This document shows, piece by piece, positions 1 through 7,999 of a DNA stretch of 12,248 nucleotides. Origin of the DNA: CAZMXS01 sp964570325 (GTDB lineage Bacteria > Verrucomicrobiota > Kiritimatiellia > CAIQIC01 > CAZMXS01). The position numbers and the translations under genes are program-made. How positions within the stretch are numbered: position 1 is the stretch's first letter; each line of letters begins with the position of its first letter. The stretch lies in assembly GCA_964570325.1 (NCBI GenBank), contig CAZMXS010000100.1, positions 1-12,248 of the forward strand, written 5' to 3'. The notes below the pieces were generated by a model, which worked only from the letters and a program-made list of their open reading frames with translations, was not told the DNA's origin and made no database searches.

Positions 1-1
1 C

Positions 2-1087
2 GACCAAGGCCAGGTGCGCCAGGCAATGGAACTCTACCGCGCGGCGGCGGAACAGGCGGCCCGCGGCGGCGACGAGGCCGCGCGCGAGCGAATTTTACGC
101 GAGCAAGCGCAACGCTGTTTTGACCAGTCCCGGGCGCATTATGAACTGGCGCGCTGCTTGCTGGAGCGCGGCCGTGTCGCCGACGCGCTGGCCGGATTCA
201 AGCAAGCGCTGACCTTGGATCCTAAATCCACAGTGGCCTTGCTCGGTTTGGCCGAAACCGCGGTGCAGGAGGGCGAGTACGACACGGCCCTGGTGGCGCT
301 CAAGCAAGCCGTTCAGGCGGAACCCAATAATCCTGACCCGCTCTGGCAACTGGCGGAAGTGTACGACACGGCGATGGGGGTCGCCGACAAGGCGGCGATG
401 ACATACCGGCAGTTCGAGAAACTGTTCCCCGGCGATCCGCGCGGGGTCAAGGCGGCCGCCCGCGTCGAAGTGCTCGATCCGCCGGCCACGCCACCCCCCC
501 CGCCGCCTCCGCCGGCCGCGCCGGTGGTGGCGGCCCCCCCACCCGCGGTGGGCGGGGCCGCGACCGCGCCGCCGTCCCCGGGAACAGGTCGGCGGCTGGA
601 ACTGAAGAAACCGCTGTTGGTCAATACCGAGGCCGCAGTCAAAGCCTACAACCGCGGGACGATCTATCAGGAGAAGGAAGACTGGGATCGGGCCATTTAC
701 TTTTACACGCGGGCGGTGGAGAACGACGACCACTTTGCCAACGCTTTCTTCAACCTGGGCACCGTGTATTGGGCCAAGAACGATCTCGACTTGGCGCAAG
801 ACGCCTACGAGCGCGCGCTGGCGATCCGTGGCGACATGATCGGCGCGCGGTTTAACCTGGCCTTGCTGCACCAGCGCTTGGGCCGCGACACGGCGGCCAT
901 CGAACAGTTGCGGACGATCCTGAAGATCCAGCCAAACTATCCGCCGGCCTACGCCCTGCTGGGCATGCTTTACGCCGCGGACGAGCGGACGCAGGCCGAG
1001 GCGCGCCAGGCCTACCAGCGTTTCCTGGAACTGGCGCCGGACGCGCCGGAGGCCGCCGCCGCCCGCGCCTGGCTATCCGCGCATTGA
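2..1087 (+). CDS. TPR-repeat protein with Pro/Ala-rich linker (5' end outside window)
   Basis: Tetratricopeptide-repeat protein, probably a protein-protein interaction scaffold; its partner cannot be read from sequence. The frame is open to the window edge (D-Q-G-Q precede the first possible start, GTG at 14), so the N-terminus is most likely missing. Numbering from GTG 14 gives 357 residues. About three TPR units lie at residues 36-140, including AHYELARCLLERGRVADALA and a copy near ALLGLAETAVQEGEYDTAL. A low-complexity Pro/Ala linker spans about 155-195. Four more TPR units follow at about 206-345, for example AYNRGTIYQEKEDWDRAIYF and AFFNLGTVYWAKNDLDLA. No signal peptide or membrane segment is seen in the visible part. 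The linker DNA contains runs of eight C (494-501) and seven C (534-540), but the frame stays intact across them. The gene ends with TGA, 92 bases before dnaE. The TPR call is firm; the specific role is unknown. Confidence 0.88.
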   Translation, partial: DQGQVRQAMELYRAAAEQAARGGDEAARERILREQAQRCFDQSRAHYELARCLLERGRVADALAGFKQALTLDPKSTVALLGLAETAVQEGEYDTALVALKQAVQAEPNNPDPLWQLAEVYDTAMGVADKAAMTYRQFEKLFPGDPRGVKAAARVEVLDPPATPPPPPPPPAAPVVAAPPPAVGGAATAPPSPGTGRRLELKKPLLVNTEAAVKAYNRGTIYQEKEDWDRAIYFYTRAVENDDHFANAFFNLGTVYWAKNDLDLAQDAYERALAIRGDMIGARFNLALLHQRLGRDTAAIEQLRTILKIQPNYPPAYALLGMLYAADERTQAEARQAYQRFLELAPDAPEAAAARAWLSAH

Positions 1088-1129
1088 GGCGGGCAAGAAT
1101 TATTTTTCGCGCGTGCCGGTCTTTTGCCT

Positions 1130-1159
1130 TTGGACCACGGACAGGTTCTGGAGTATCTT
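1130..1159 (+). promoter_or_regulatory. Possible sigma70-like promoter upstream of dnaE
   Basis: TTGGAC (1130-1135) and TATCTT (1154-1159) are separated by 18 bases in the 92-base gap before dnaE. Each box matches the general sigma70 consensus only partly, and a GC-rich genome can give such matches by chance. The position, about 20 bases before the start codon, is plausible. No rho-independent terminator for the TPR gene is visible in the gap, so read-through from upstream is equally possible. Confidence 0.2.
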
Positions 1160-1165
1160 GGCGCC

Positions 1166-1169
1166 GGAG
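1166..1169 (+). promoter_or_regulatory. Ribosome binding site for dnaE
   Basis: GGAG sits 10 bases before the GTG start at 1180. It supports GTG 1180 as the start, which also places the conserved FVHLHFH segment nine residues into the protein, as is usual for DnaE. Confidence 0.45.
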
Positions 1170-1179
1170 TTAACAAAAC

Positions 1180-4100
1180 GTGAGCGCGACCCAAAACATT
1201 CCGTTCGTCCACCTGCATTTTCACACGGCCTACAGCCTGCTCGACGGCGCATGCCAGGTGGACCGGACGATGAAGACGGCGCAGGAGCTGGGCATGGGGC
1301 AGGTGGCGATCACCGATCATGGCGTGCTGTACGGGATCGTTGATTTCTACAAGGAAGCCAAAAAGAACGGCATCAAGCCGATCCTTGGATGCGAGGTGTA
1401 TGTCGCGCACGGAAACATGCGCGAGAAGAAAACCGGTCCGGACGGCTCCTATGCGCATCATCTCGTGTTGCTGGCGGAGGATGAAGTCGGCTATACCAAC
1501 CTGGTGCGGCTGGTCTCGCTGGCGCACCTGGAAGGTTTCTACTACAAGCCGCGCGTGGACAAGGAGTTGCTGGCCCGGCATCATCAGGGACTCATTGGGC
1601 TTTCCAGTTGCCTGCACGGCGAGGTGGCGGACTTGGTGGTCAAGGGCGATGAAAAGGGCGCCGCGCGCGCGGCTGGGGAGTTTGCGGAAATTTTCGGCGC
1701 ATCCAACTTCTTCCTCGAGTTGCAGGACCACGGCCTGCCCGAGCAGCGCCCCGCCAATCGCGGCATCATCGCCATAGCCCGGCGGCTCGGCCTGCCGCTG
1801 GTCGCCACCAACGATGTCCATTATCTGAAGGCTGAACACGCCGAGGCCCATGAGGTGTTGCTCTGCCTGCAAACCCAGGTGGTGCTGAGCGACCCCAATC
1901 ACATGCGGTATGGCTCGGACCAGTTCTATATGAAGAGCGGCGCCGAGATGCGCCGGTTGTTTGGCGACCACCCGGAGGCGCTCGCCAACACGGTCGAAAT
2001 TGCCCGGCGCTGCAACGTCGAATTGAAGCTGGACCCCAAGGAACTGCATTTCCCCATCTACCAGGTGCCGCCGGGGCTGAATCAAAAACAATACCTGATC
2101 CAACTGGGCCATGCGGGCCTGCGGCAACGCTACGGCATCACGGACCCGGCCCGGCCGGCGGACGAGCGCGAGCGGGCGGTAATGGAGCGGTTCAATTTCG
2201 AGCTGTCGGTGATTGAGAAGACGGGTTTCATCAATTACTTTCTCGTCGTCTGGGATTTTATTCGCTACGCGCACGACCACCAGATTCCCGTCGGACCGGG
2301 CCGCGGCTCCGGCGCCGGCAGCATCGTGGCCTATGCGTTGGGCATTACCGGCATTGATCCGCTTCGCTACAACCTGATCTTCGAGCGTTTTCTCAATCCC
2401 GAGCGCGTCTCGCCGCCGGACTTCGACATTGATTTCTGCCAGACGCGGCGCGGCGAGGTGATCGAGTACGTAAAGCAGAAATACGGCCGCGACAATGTCG
2501 CGCAGATCATCACGTTCGGCTCGTTGGGGCCGAAGACGGCCATTCGCGACATTGGGCGCGTGCTGGAAATCCCGCTCGGCGAGTGCGACCGGCTCGCCAA
2601 GATGATCCCCGAGGTTCCGGACATGACGTTTGAGAAGGCGCTCCGGGACAGCCCCGATTTTCGAACCGCGACCGAGCGCGATGAGAACGCGAGGCGCATC
2701 ATGCGGCATGCGCGCGTGCTCGAGGGCCTGCCGCGCAATCCCGGCATCCACGCGGCAGGCGTGGTCATTGGGGAAAAGCCGCTGATTGAGATTCTGCCGC
2801 TCGCGCGCGACAAGAGCGGCGAGGTCGTTACCCAGTTTGAAATGAAGCCGCTGGGCTCGGTCGGCCTGCTGAAAATGGACTTCCTCGGCTTGAAGACGCT
2901 GACGGTGATCCAGGAGGCGGTCGAGCATATCCGCGCGCGTCACGGGATAACGGTGGATATCAACCAACTGCCGGTGGATGATCCGGCGACCTTTGACTTG
3001 CTCAACCGCGGCGACACCATCGGCGTGTTTCAAGTGGAAAGCAAGGGCATGCGCGACTTGTTGCGGCGGATCGGGTTGACCAACCTCGCGGACCTCATCG
3101 CGATGATCGCGCTGTTCCGGCCGGGGCCGATGAACATGCTGGACGATTATGTCAACCGCAAGCACGGCAAAGTGCGCATCCAGTACGACCACCCGAAGCT
3201 CGAACCGATCCTCAAGGAGACCTACGGTGTGATGGTCTACCAGGAGCAGGTCCAGCAGGCCGCCAATGTGCTGGCCGGCTTCTCGCTGGGGCAGGGCGAC
3301 CTGCTCCGGCGCGCGATGGGCAAGAAGGATCCGGTCGAGATGGGCAAAATGCGCGACAAATTCGTGGATGGCTGCGTCAAGACCAGCCAGATCCCGCGCG
3401 AAAAAGCGGAAAAGATTTTCAACGACATCGAGCGCTTCGCCGGCTACGGCTTCAACAAGTCGCACAGCGCGGCCTACGCCATCGTCTCGTATCAAACGGC
3501 CTGGCTCAAGGCCCATTATCCGGCCGAGTTCATGGCGGCGCTGCTGTCCAGCGAGATGGGCAACACGGACAAGCTGCCCGTGCTGGTCCGCGAGGCGCAG
3601 GAGATGGGCCTGGCTGTCCTGCCGCCCAATGTCAATGACAGCGACGTCCGGTTCAAGCCCGTCGCGGACGGCATCCGCTTCGGCCTGGCCGGCGTCAAGA
3701 ACGTCGGCACCGCCGCCGTGGAAGCGATCGTCCGCGAGCGCGCCGCGCACGGACCTTTCAAGGGACTCGTGGACTTCTGCCAACGCGTGGATCCCCAGGC
3801 CGTTAACAAGAAGACGTTGGAAAGCCTGGTAGCCTGCGGCGCGTTCGACTTCACCGGCCTCTGGCGCGGCCGACTGTTCGCGGGCATCGAGTTCGCGGTC
3901 AGCCGCGCGGCAGCGGAGCAGCGCGACCGGCAGGCCGGCCAGATTTCGCTTTTCGCCATGCTGCCCGAGACAACGTCGGCTTCCGGGAACGCGGACGAGG
4001 AATTGCCGCCGGCTGAACCCTGGCCGGAAAGCCAGATGCTCAGCACGGAAAAGGAATTGCTCGGATTCTATATTTCCGGCCATCCGCTCACGGCCTACGC

Positions 4101-4722
4101 CTGGGCGCTGAAAACCTTCAACCTGGCCGATACCAAGCGCTTGGACGAATTGCCCGCGGGCGCCATGACGCGCATCGGCGGCATTGTCTCGCTACTGGAG
4201 AAGAAGTTCACCAAAAAGGACAAGCGCCCGATGGCCGTCTTCCGCCTTGAGCATCTGGATGGCGCGGTGGAAGCCGTCGTGTTTCCCGACGCTTACGAGC
4301 AGTTCGGCGTGCATTTGAAAAACGACGCCGCCATCCTGTTGTGCGGCGAGATTGCGCACGAGGAAAAGGCGCTCAAGATCAAAGTGGCGGAACTGTATCC
4401 GTTGGCCGAGGCGGCCCGCCACTTCGCGCAATCCGTCAGCGTGCACGTGCCAGCGGCCCACCTTGAGGATGGCCGGCTGGAAAAGGTTCACGCCATCCTC
4501 GCCCGCCACCCCGGCGATACGCCGGTAACCATCTGCCTGCAATTCCCCGGCGGCGAGAAGGTCTTCGTTAACGCGCACCGCGATCTGAAGGTGACGCCGA
4601 CGGAGGGGCTGGTGTTTGCGTTGGAGCATGCGCTGGGCGAGGACAGCGTGTATGTGGCAGTCAACCGCAATCCCTGCAAGCGCCCGCCCGCCGAGCGCCG
4701 CGCCTGGAACGGGGGCGGGTGA
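1180..4722 (+). CDS. dnaE: DNA polymerase III subunit alpha (DnaE)
   Basis: Catalytic subunit of the replicative DNA polymerase, extending DNA at the fork with the beta clamp. It has 1180 residues, close to E. coli DnaE (1160), and starts at GTG. Domains in order: PHP domain (about 9-290), beginning HLHFHTAYSLLDG; palm with GPGRGSGAGS (372-381); catalytic Asp pair in PDFDIDF (D416, D418) and the third Asp in KMDFLGL (D567); fingers (about 600-820) with ALFRPGPMNML and GYGFNKSHSAAYA; helix-hairpin-helix GLAGVKNVGTAA (835-846); internal clamp-binding motif QISLF (921-925); OB-fold (about 995-1070) with RIGGIVSLLEKKFTKKDKRP; and a C-terminal domain to 1180. The putative PHP metal ligands appear intact (H13, H15, D22, H47, E72, C144, D212, H214), unlike in E. 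coli DnaE, so this copy may retain 3'-5' proofreading activity. There is no inserted exonuclease domain, which rules out PolC, and the internal clamp motif fits the main replicative DnaE1 class better than the error-prone DnaE2/ImuC. Confidence 0.98.
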   Translation: MSATQNIPFVHLHFHTAYSLLDGACQVDRTMKTAQELGMGQVAITDHGVLYGIVDFYKEAKKNGIKPILGCEVYVAHGNMREKKTGPDGSYAHHLVLLAEDEVGYTNLVRLVSLAHLEGFYYKPRVDKELLARHHQGLIGLSSCLHGEVADLVVKGDEKGAARAAGEFAEIFGASNFFLELQDHGLPEQRPANRGIIAIARRLGLPLVATNDVHYLKAEHAEAHEVLLCLQTQVVLSDPNHMRYGSDQFYMKSGAEMRRLFGDHPEALANTVEIARRCNVELKLDPKELHFPIYQVPPGLNQKQYLIQLGHAGLRQRYGITDPARPADERERAVMERFNFELSVIEKTGFINYFLVVWDFIRYAHDHQIPVGPGRGSGAGSIVAYALGITGIDPLRYNLIFERFLNPERVSPPDFDIDFCQTRRGEVIEYVKQKYGRDNVAQIITFGSLGPKTAIRDIGRVLEIPLGECDRLAKMIPEVPDMTFEKALRDSPDFRTATERDENARRIMRHARVLEGLPRNPGIHAAGVVIGEKPLIEILPLARDKSGEVVTQFEMKPLGSVGLLKMDFLGLKTLTVIQEAVEHIRARHGITVDINQLPVDDPATFDLLNRGDTIGVFQVESKGMRDLLRRIGLTNLADLIAMIALFRPGPMNMLDDYVNRKHGKVRIQYDHPKLEPILKETYGVMVYQEQVQQAANVLAGFSLGQGDLLRRAMGKKDPVEMGKMRDKFVDGCVKTSQIPREKAEKIFNDIERFAGYGFNKSHSAAYAIVSYQTAWLKAHYPAEFMAALLSSEMGNTDKLPVLVREAQEMGLAVLPPNVNDSDVRFKPVADGIRFGLAGVKNVGTAAVEAIVRERAAHGPFKGLVDFCQRVDPQAVNKKTLESLVACGAFDFTGLWRGRLFAGIEFAVSRAAAEQRDRQAGQISLFAMLPETTSASGNADEELPPAEPWPESQMLSTEKELLGFYISGHPLTAYAWALKTFNLADTKRLDELPAGAMTRIGGIVSLLEKKFTKKDKRPMAVFRLEHLDGAVEAVVFPDAYEQFGVHLKNDAAILLCGEIAHEEKALKIKVAELYPLAEAARHFAQSVSVHVPAAHLEDGRLEKVHAILARHPGDTPVTICLQFPGGEKVFVNAHRDLKVTPTEGLVFALEHALGEDSVYVAVNRNPCKRPPAERRAWNGGG

Positions 4723-4743
4723 GCGGACCCAGACGGGCGCGCT

Positions 4744-4800
4744 GAACGGCGGATGATCATTCCGGTATGGTAATTAGAAGTAATCAGCGAACGGCGGATG
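4744..4800 (+). repeat. 12-bp direct repeat pair in the dnaE/protease gap
   Basis: GAACGGCGGATG occurs at 4744-4755 and again at 4789-4800, enclosing a 33-base AT-richer stretch (4756-4788) in an otherwise GC-rich region. The perfect palindrome ATGATCAT lies at 4753-4760. The gap of 92 bases (4723-4814) is where the protease promoter should lie, but I see no convincing -35/-10 pair and no clear terminator for dnaE. The repeats could be a small duplication or a protein-binding pair; chance is also possible. Confidence 0.45.
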
Positions 4801-4804
4801 GAAG
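4800..4804 (+). promoter_or_regulatory. Weak ribosome binding site for the secreted protease
   Basis: GGAAG ends 10 bases before ATG 4815. It is a weak Shine-Dalgarno match, but no better start exists: ATG 4815 gives a good signal peptide and there is no other Met before the mature protein. Confidence 0.3.
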
Positions 4805-4814
4805 CTGAAACGCC

Positions 4815-7800
4815 ATGGCGCATGGCATCCCCAGGGCGGTTGCGGCGGCGCTCATCGGATGGGCGGCGGTTGGGCCCGCGCTGGCGGCCGATGACTGGAC
4901 CGCTAAAATAGATTCGCGCTTAAATGCCGCCGGCCAAAGCACCGAACCGATCGAGTTCCTGGCGATGTTGGGCGAACAGGCGGATCTGACCGACATTCCC
5001 GGCCATCTTTCCAAGACGGAGAAAGGGCGGCGGGTCTTTCGGCAACTGCGCGCGACCGCCGCGCGGACCCAGTCGGCCCTGCTGGACGAATTGCGCGCGC
5101 GCGGCGCGGCGTACCGACCATTCTGGATCGTCAACCTGGTCTGGGTGCGCGGCGGGTCGGACCTCCTGCGGACCGTCGCCGCGCGCCCCGAAGTCGCGCG
5201 CCTGTGCGCCAACCCCGCCATTCGCGCACCCCGCCCGGAACCCGACCGGGCGGTGGCGCCCCGGGCGCCGGCGGGCGTCGAATGGGGCCTGGCCAAGGTG
5301 CAAGCTCCCGGCGTGTGGGCGCTTGGCTTCACCGGCCAGACCGTCGTGGTCGGCGGCATTGACACCGGCTACCAGTGGGATCATCCGGCGCTGAAACGGC
5401 AATACCGCGGCTTTGACGGCGCCGCCACCAACCATGATTTCAACTGGCATGATGCCGTCCATCAACCCGGCAGCTCCTGCGGCGCCAATTCGCCCTTCCC
5501 GTGCGACGACCACGGTCACGGCACCCACACGATGGGTACGATGGTTGGTGATGACGGGGCGGGCAACCAGATCGGTATGGCCCCCGGCGCCCGCTGGATT
5601 GGCTGTCGTTGCATGAACGCCGGCGATGGCACTCCGGCCATGTATCTCGAATGTCTGGAATGGATGCTGGCGCCGACGGATCGCTACAACCACAATCCCG
5701 ATCCGGATCTGGCCCCGCACGTCATCAACAACTCCTGGGGTTGTCCGGCCGATACGGAAGGCTGCATTGACCCCGACGTGTTGCTGCCGGCGGTGCGAGC
5801 CTTGCGCGCGGCCGGCATTGTAGTCGTGGCCTCCGCCGGTAATGAGGGACCCGGCTGCGGCACGATCCGCGACCCGATCTCTTTTCATGACGACAGCTTC
5901 ACGATTGGCGCGACGGACTCGAGCGACGGCATCGTCGCCTTCAGCAGCCGCGGCCCGGTAACCGCCGATGGCAGCGGCCGGCTCAAGCCGGATGTTGTGG
6001 CGCCGGGCTTGGGCATTCGTTCCAGCCTGCCGGGCGGTGCTTATGGCTCGATGAGCGGCACCAGCATGGCCGGCCCGCATGTCGCGGGGCTGGTGGCTTT
6101 AATGATTTCAGCCAACACGAACCTGGCAGGCGACGTGGCTGCGCTCGAACAACTGATCCGCCAGACCGCCGTGCCGCGCACCACCACCCAGAGCTGCGGC
6201 GACATCCCTGGCAGCCAGGTCCCGAACAACACCTTCGGTTATGGCCGGATTGACGCGCTGGCCGCTGTGACCGCGGCCCTGGGTTTCGCCTGCGGCCCGG
6301 CCAACGTCCAACTGCAACCCGCCGCTCAACCGCTGGGGCCCGGCCAGGTCATTCAGTTCACGGCGGCGGCGCAGGGAGTCGCGCCGCTCGACTGGCAATG
6401 GTTTGCGGGGCCGGCCGGCGCAACGAATCGGCCGATCGGCTCCAATTCGCCGATTCTCACGCTGGTTGGGCCGGTCAGTTTCACCGCCTGCTGGGCGCGC
6501 GCCGTCAATCGCTGCGGCTTCGCGGATAGCGGTCCGGTTTTCATTGACGCCCGGCCGGCCGTGACCGTCGTGGTCTATGTCGCGCTCGGCGGCGCGCACG
6601 CCGCGCCGTACACCAACTGGGTCATGGCCGCGACCAACATCCAGGCGGCGATTGAGGTCTGCCCGCCCGGCGGCACGGTGCTGGTCAGCAATGGCCTGTA
6701 CCAGACCGGGGGCGCCGTGGTCCACAGCGGGCTGCTCTCCCGTGTCGCCGTCACCAGCGCCATCACGGTTCGCGGTGTCAACGGGCCGGCGGCCACCGTC
6801 ATTCGCGGCGCGGGGCCGATCGGGGCCGCGGCGGTGCGTTGCGCGTATGTGGGCGCGGGCGCGGTGCTGGCCGGCTTCACGCTGACCAACGGCGCCACGC
6901 GCGGCGCCGGGGCCTTCGTTGAAGACCAGCGCGGCGGCGGCGCGTGGTGTGCGCCGGGTGGTATCATCACCAATTGCCGGGTGGTCAACAATGCGGCCTT
7001 CAGCTCCGGCGGGGGCGTTTACGACGGCGTCAGCCTGGGGTGCGAACTTGCCGGCAACACCGCCGCGTTTGGCGCGGGCGCCGGCCAGGCCGTGCTGCGC
7101 CGCTGCGTCCTGCGGGCAAACGACGCGGCGGCCGTTGACGGCCTGGGCGGCGGCGCGTTTGCCGGCGAACTGGAAAACTGTTTGATCTTCAGCAACTCGG
7201 CCCAGTTGGGCGGCGGGGCCTGCGAGAGCCGGATGCGCCATTGCACGGTGGTGGACAACGCGGCTTTGGCCGGCGGCGCCGGCGGCGGCATTTTTTATGG
7301 GTCGCTGGTCAATTGCCTCGTTTATTTTAACACCATCACCGGCAGCCCGAACAATGTGGCCGGCGGACAACTGGCTTACACCTGCACCTGGCCGGATCCC
7401 GGCGGCGCGGGCAATCTTACCAACCCGCCGGTTTTCATGGACCGGCCCGCGGGTGATTACCGCTTGCAGGCGGGCTCGCCCGGCATAGACGCCGGCACGG
7501 ACAGCCTTGCCGTCGCGCTGGATTACGCCGGCGTGGACCGCCCGCTCGATGGCGACCTCGATGGCCAGGCCGCTTATGACCTCGGCGCATTTGAATTCGT
7601 CCATCCGCTGGCGGATAGCGATGCTGACGGCCTGCGCGACACGAACGAGCTCGCGCGCGGCACCAATCCGGCGCGGGCCGATACGGACGGCGATCGGATG
7701 GGCGACGGCCACGAGGTGTTTGCCGGCACCGACCCGCTGCGCGCCGACTCTTATCTGGGGCTGCTTACGCCCGGCCGCGGCGGTTTCCCGCCGGAAGGCG

Positions 7801-7994
7801 GCTGGGTCGTCCAGTGGCTCAGCGTCTCCGGCCGTCTTTATACGCTCAGCCGCGCCACCAACCTGGTCGAGGCGCTTTTCTCAACCGTCGCGTCAGATAT
7901 CCCCGGGCAGTCTCAACTGACCACGCACACGGATGCGACGGCGGTTGGCTTCGGTCCCTGCCTGTATCGAATCGGCGTACAACCGCAAGATTGA
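4815..7994 (+). CDS. Secreted bacillopeptidase F-like subtilisin (S8) with beta-helix and C-terminal repeats
   Basis: Exported serine endopeptidase of the S8 family, 1059 residues. Signal peptide 1-24 has a hydrophobic core and PALA|AD cleavage site. The propeptide (about 25-150) resembles that of bacillopeptidase F (IEFLAMLGEQADL, FWIVNLVWVRGG, ARPEVARLCANP). The catalytic domain (about 155-490) has Asp in GGIDTG (D183), His in HGHGTHT (H235), oxyanion Asn in SAGNEG (N343) and Ser in SGTSMAGPHVAG (S417). Several Cys (222, 230, 264, 266, 280, 310, 317, 348) suggest disulfides. Residues 495-580 look like an Ig-like beta domain. A right-handed beta-helix spans about 587-860, with coils repeating N-C-x-V/I-xx-N plus GGG. 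Then come GSPGIDAG...YDLGAFEF (887-928), Asp-rich thrombospondin-type-3-like calcium-binding repeats (934-979: DSDADGLRDTNE, DTDGDRMGDGHE), and a tail domain (980-1059) ending YRIGV. No anchor, LPXTG or PEP-CTERM motif is seen. Its likely role is digestion of external protein; the substrate is unknown. Confidence 0.93.
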   Translation: MAHGIPRAVAAALIGWAAVGPALAADDWTAKIDSRLNAAGQSTEPIEFLAMLGEQADLTDIPGHLSKTEKGRRVFRQLRATAARTQSALLDELRARGAAYRPFWIVNLVWVRGGSDLLRTVAARPEVARLCANPAIRAPRPEPDRAVAPRAPAGVEWGLAKVQAPGVWALGFTGQTVVVGGIDTGYQWDHPALKRQYRGFDGAATNHDFNWHDAVHQPGSSCGANSPFPCDDHGHGTHTMGTMVGDDGAGNQIGMAPGARWIGCRCMNAGDGTPAMYLECLEWMLAPTDRYNHNPDPDLAPHVINNSWGCPADTEGCIDPDVLLPAVRALRAAGIVVVASAGNEGPGCGTIRDPISFHDDSFTIGATDSSDGIVAFSSRGPVTADGSGRLKPDVVAPGLGIRSSLPGGAYGSMSGTSMAGPHVAGLVALMISANTNLAGDVAALEQLIRQTAVPRTTTQSCGDIPGSQVPNNTFGYGRIDALAAVTAALGFACGPANVQLQPAAQPLGPGQVIQFTAAAQGVAPLDWQWFAGPAGATNRPIGSNSPILTLVGPVSFTACWARAVNRCGFADSGPVFIDARPAVTVVVYVALGGAHAAPYTNWVMAATNIQAAIEVCPPGGTVLVSNGLYQTGGAVVHSGLLSRVAVTSAITVRGVNGPAATVIRGAGPIGAAAVRCAYVGAGAVLAGFTLTNGATRGAGAFVEDQRGGGAWCAPGGIITNCRVVNNAAFSSGGGVYDGVSLGCELAGNTAAFGAGAGQAVLRRCVLRANDAAAVDGLGGGAFAGELENCLIFSNSAQLGGGACESRMRHCTVVDNAALAGGAGGGIFYGSLVNCLVYFNTITGSPNNVAGGQLAYTCTWPDPGGAGNLTNPPVFMDRPAGDYRLQAGSPGIDAGTDSLAVALDYAGVDRPLDGDLDGQAAYDLGAFEFVHPLADSDADGLRDTNELARGTNPARADTDGDRMGDGHEVFAGTDPLRADSYLGLLTPGRGGFPPEGGWVVQWLSVSGRLYTLSRATNLVEALFSTVASDIPGQSQLTTHTDATAVGFGPCLYRIGVQPQD

Positions 7995-7999
7995 ATTCC

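Noticed and set aside
1012..4083. Long minus-strand ORF of 1023 residues opposite dnaE
   Set aside because: It lies wholly opposite the dnaE catalytic regions and shows no recognisable domain; stop-free antisense frames are expected opposite GC-rich coding sequence.
4920..6080. Minus-strand ORF opposite the protease propeptide and catalytic domain
   Set aside because: The + strand carries the full catalytic triad in order; the minus product is Arg/Ala/Gly-rich with no family signature.
6600..7400. Tandem DNA repeat or CRISPR-like array suggested by recurrent GGCGGC-rich blocks
   Set aside because: The recurrence is at the protein level (beta-helix coils with GGG and NC motifs); the DNA units vary in length and sequence and there are no spacers.
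6108..7712. Minus-strand ORF of 534 residues opposite the protease C-terminal half
   Set aside because: Its composition reflects antisense of GC-rich repeats; the + strand encodes coherent beta-helix and TSP3-like repeats.
7814..7999. Upstream extension of the adaptor frame to a start at 7814
   Set aside because: It would overlap the protease gene by about 180 bases and push the lipoprotein signal peptide far inside the protein; starts at 8000, 8027 or 8030 keep the signal N-terminal.
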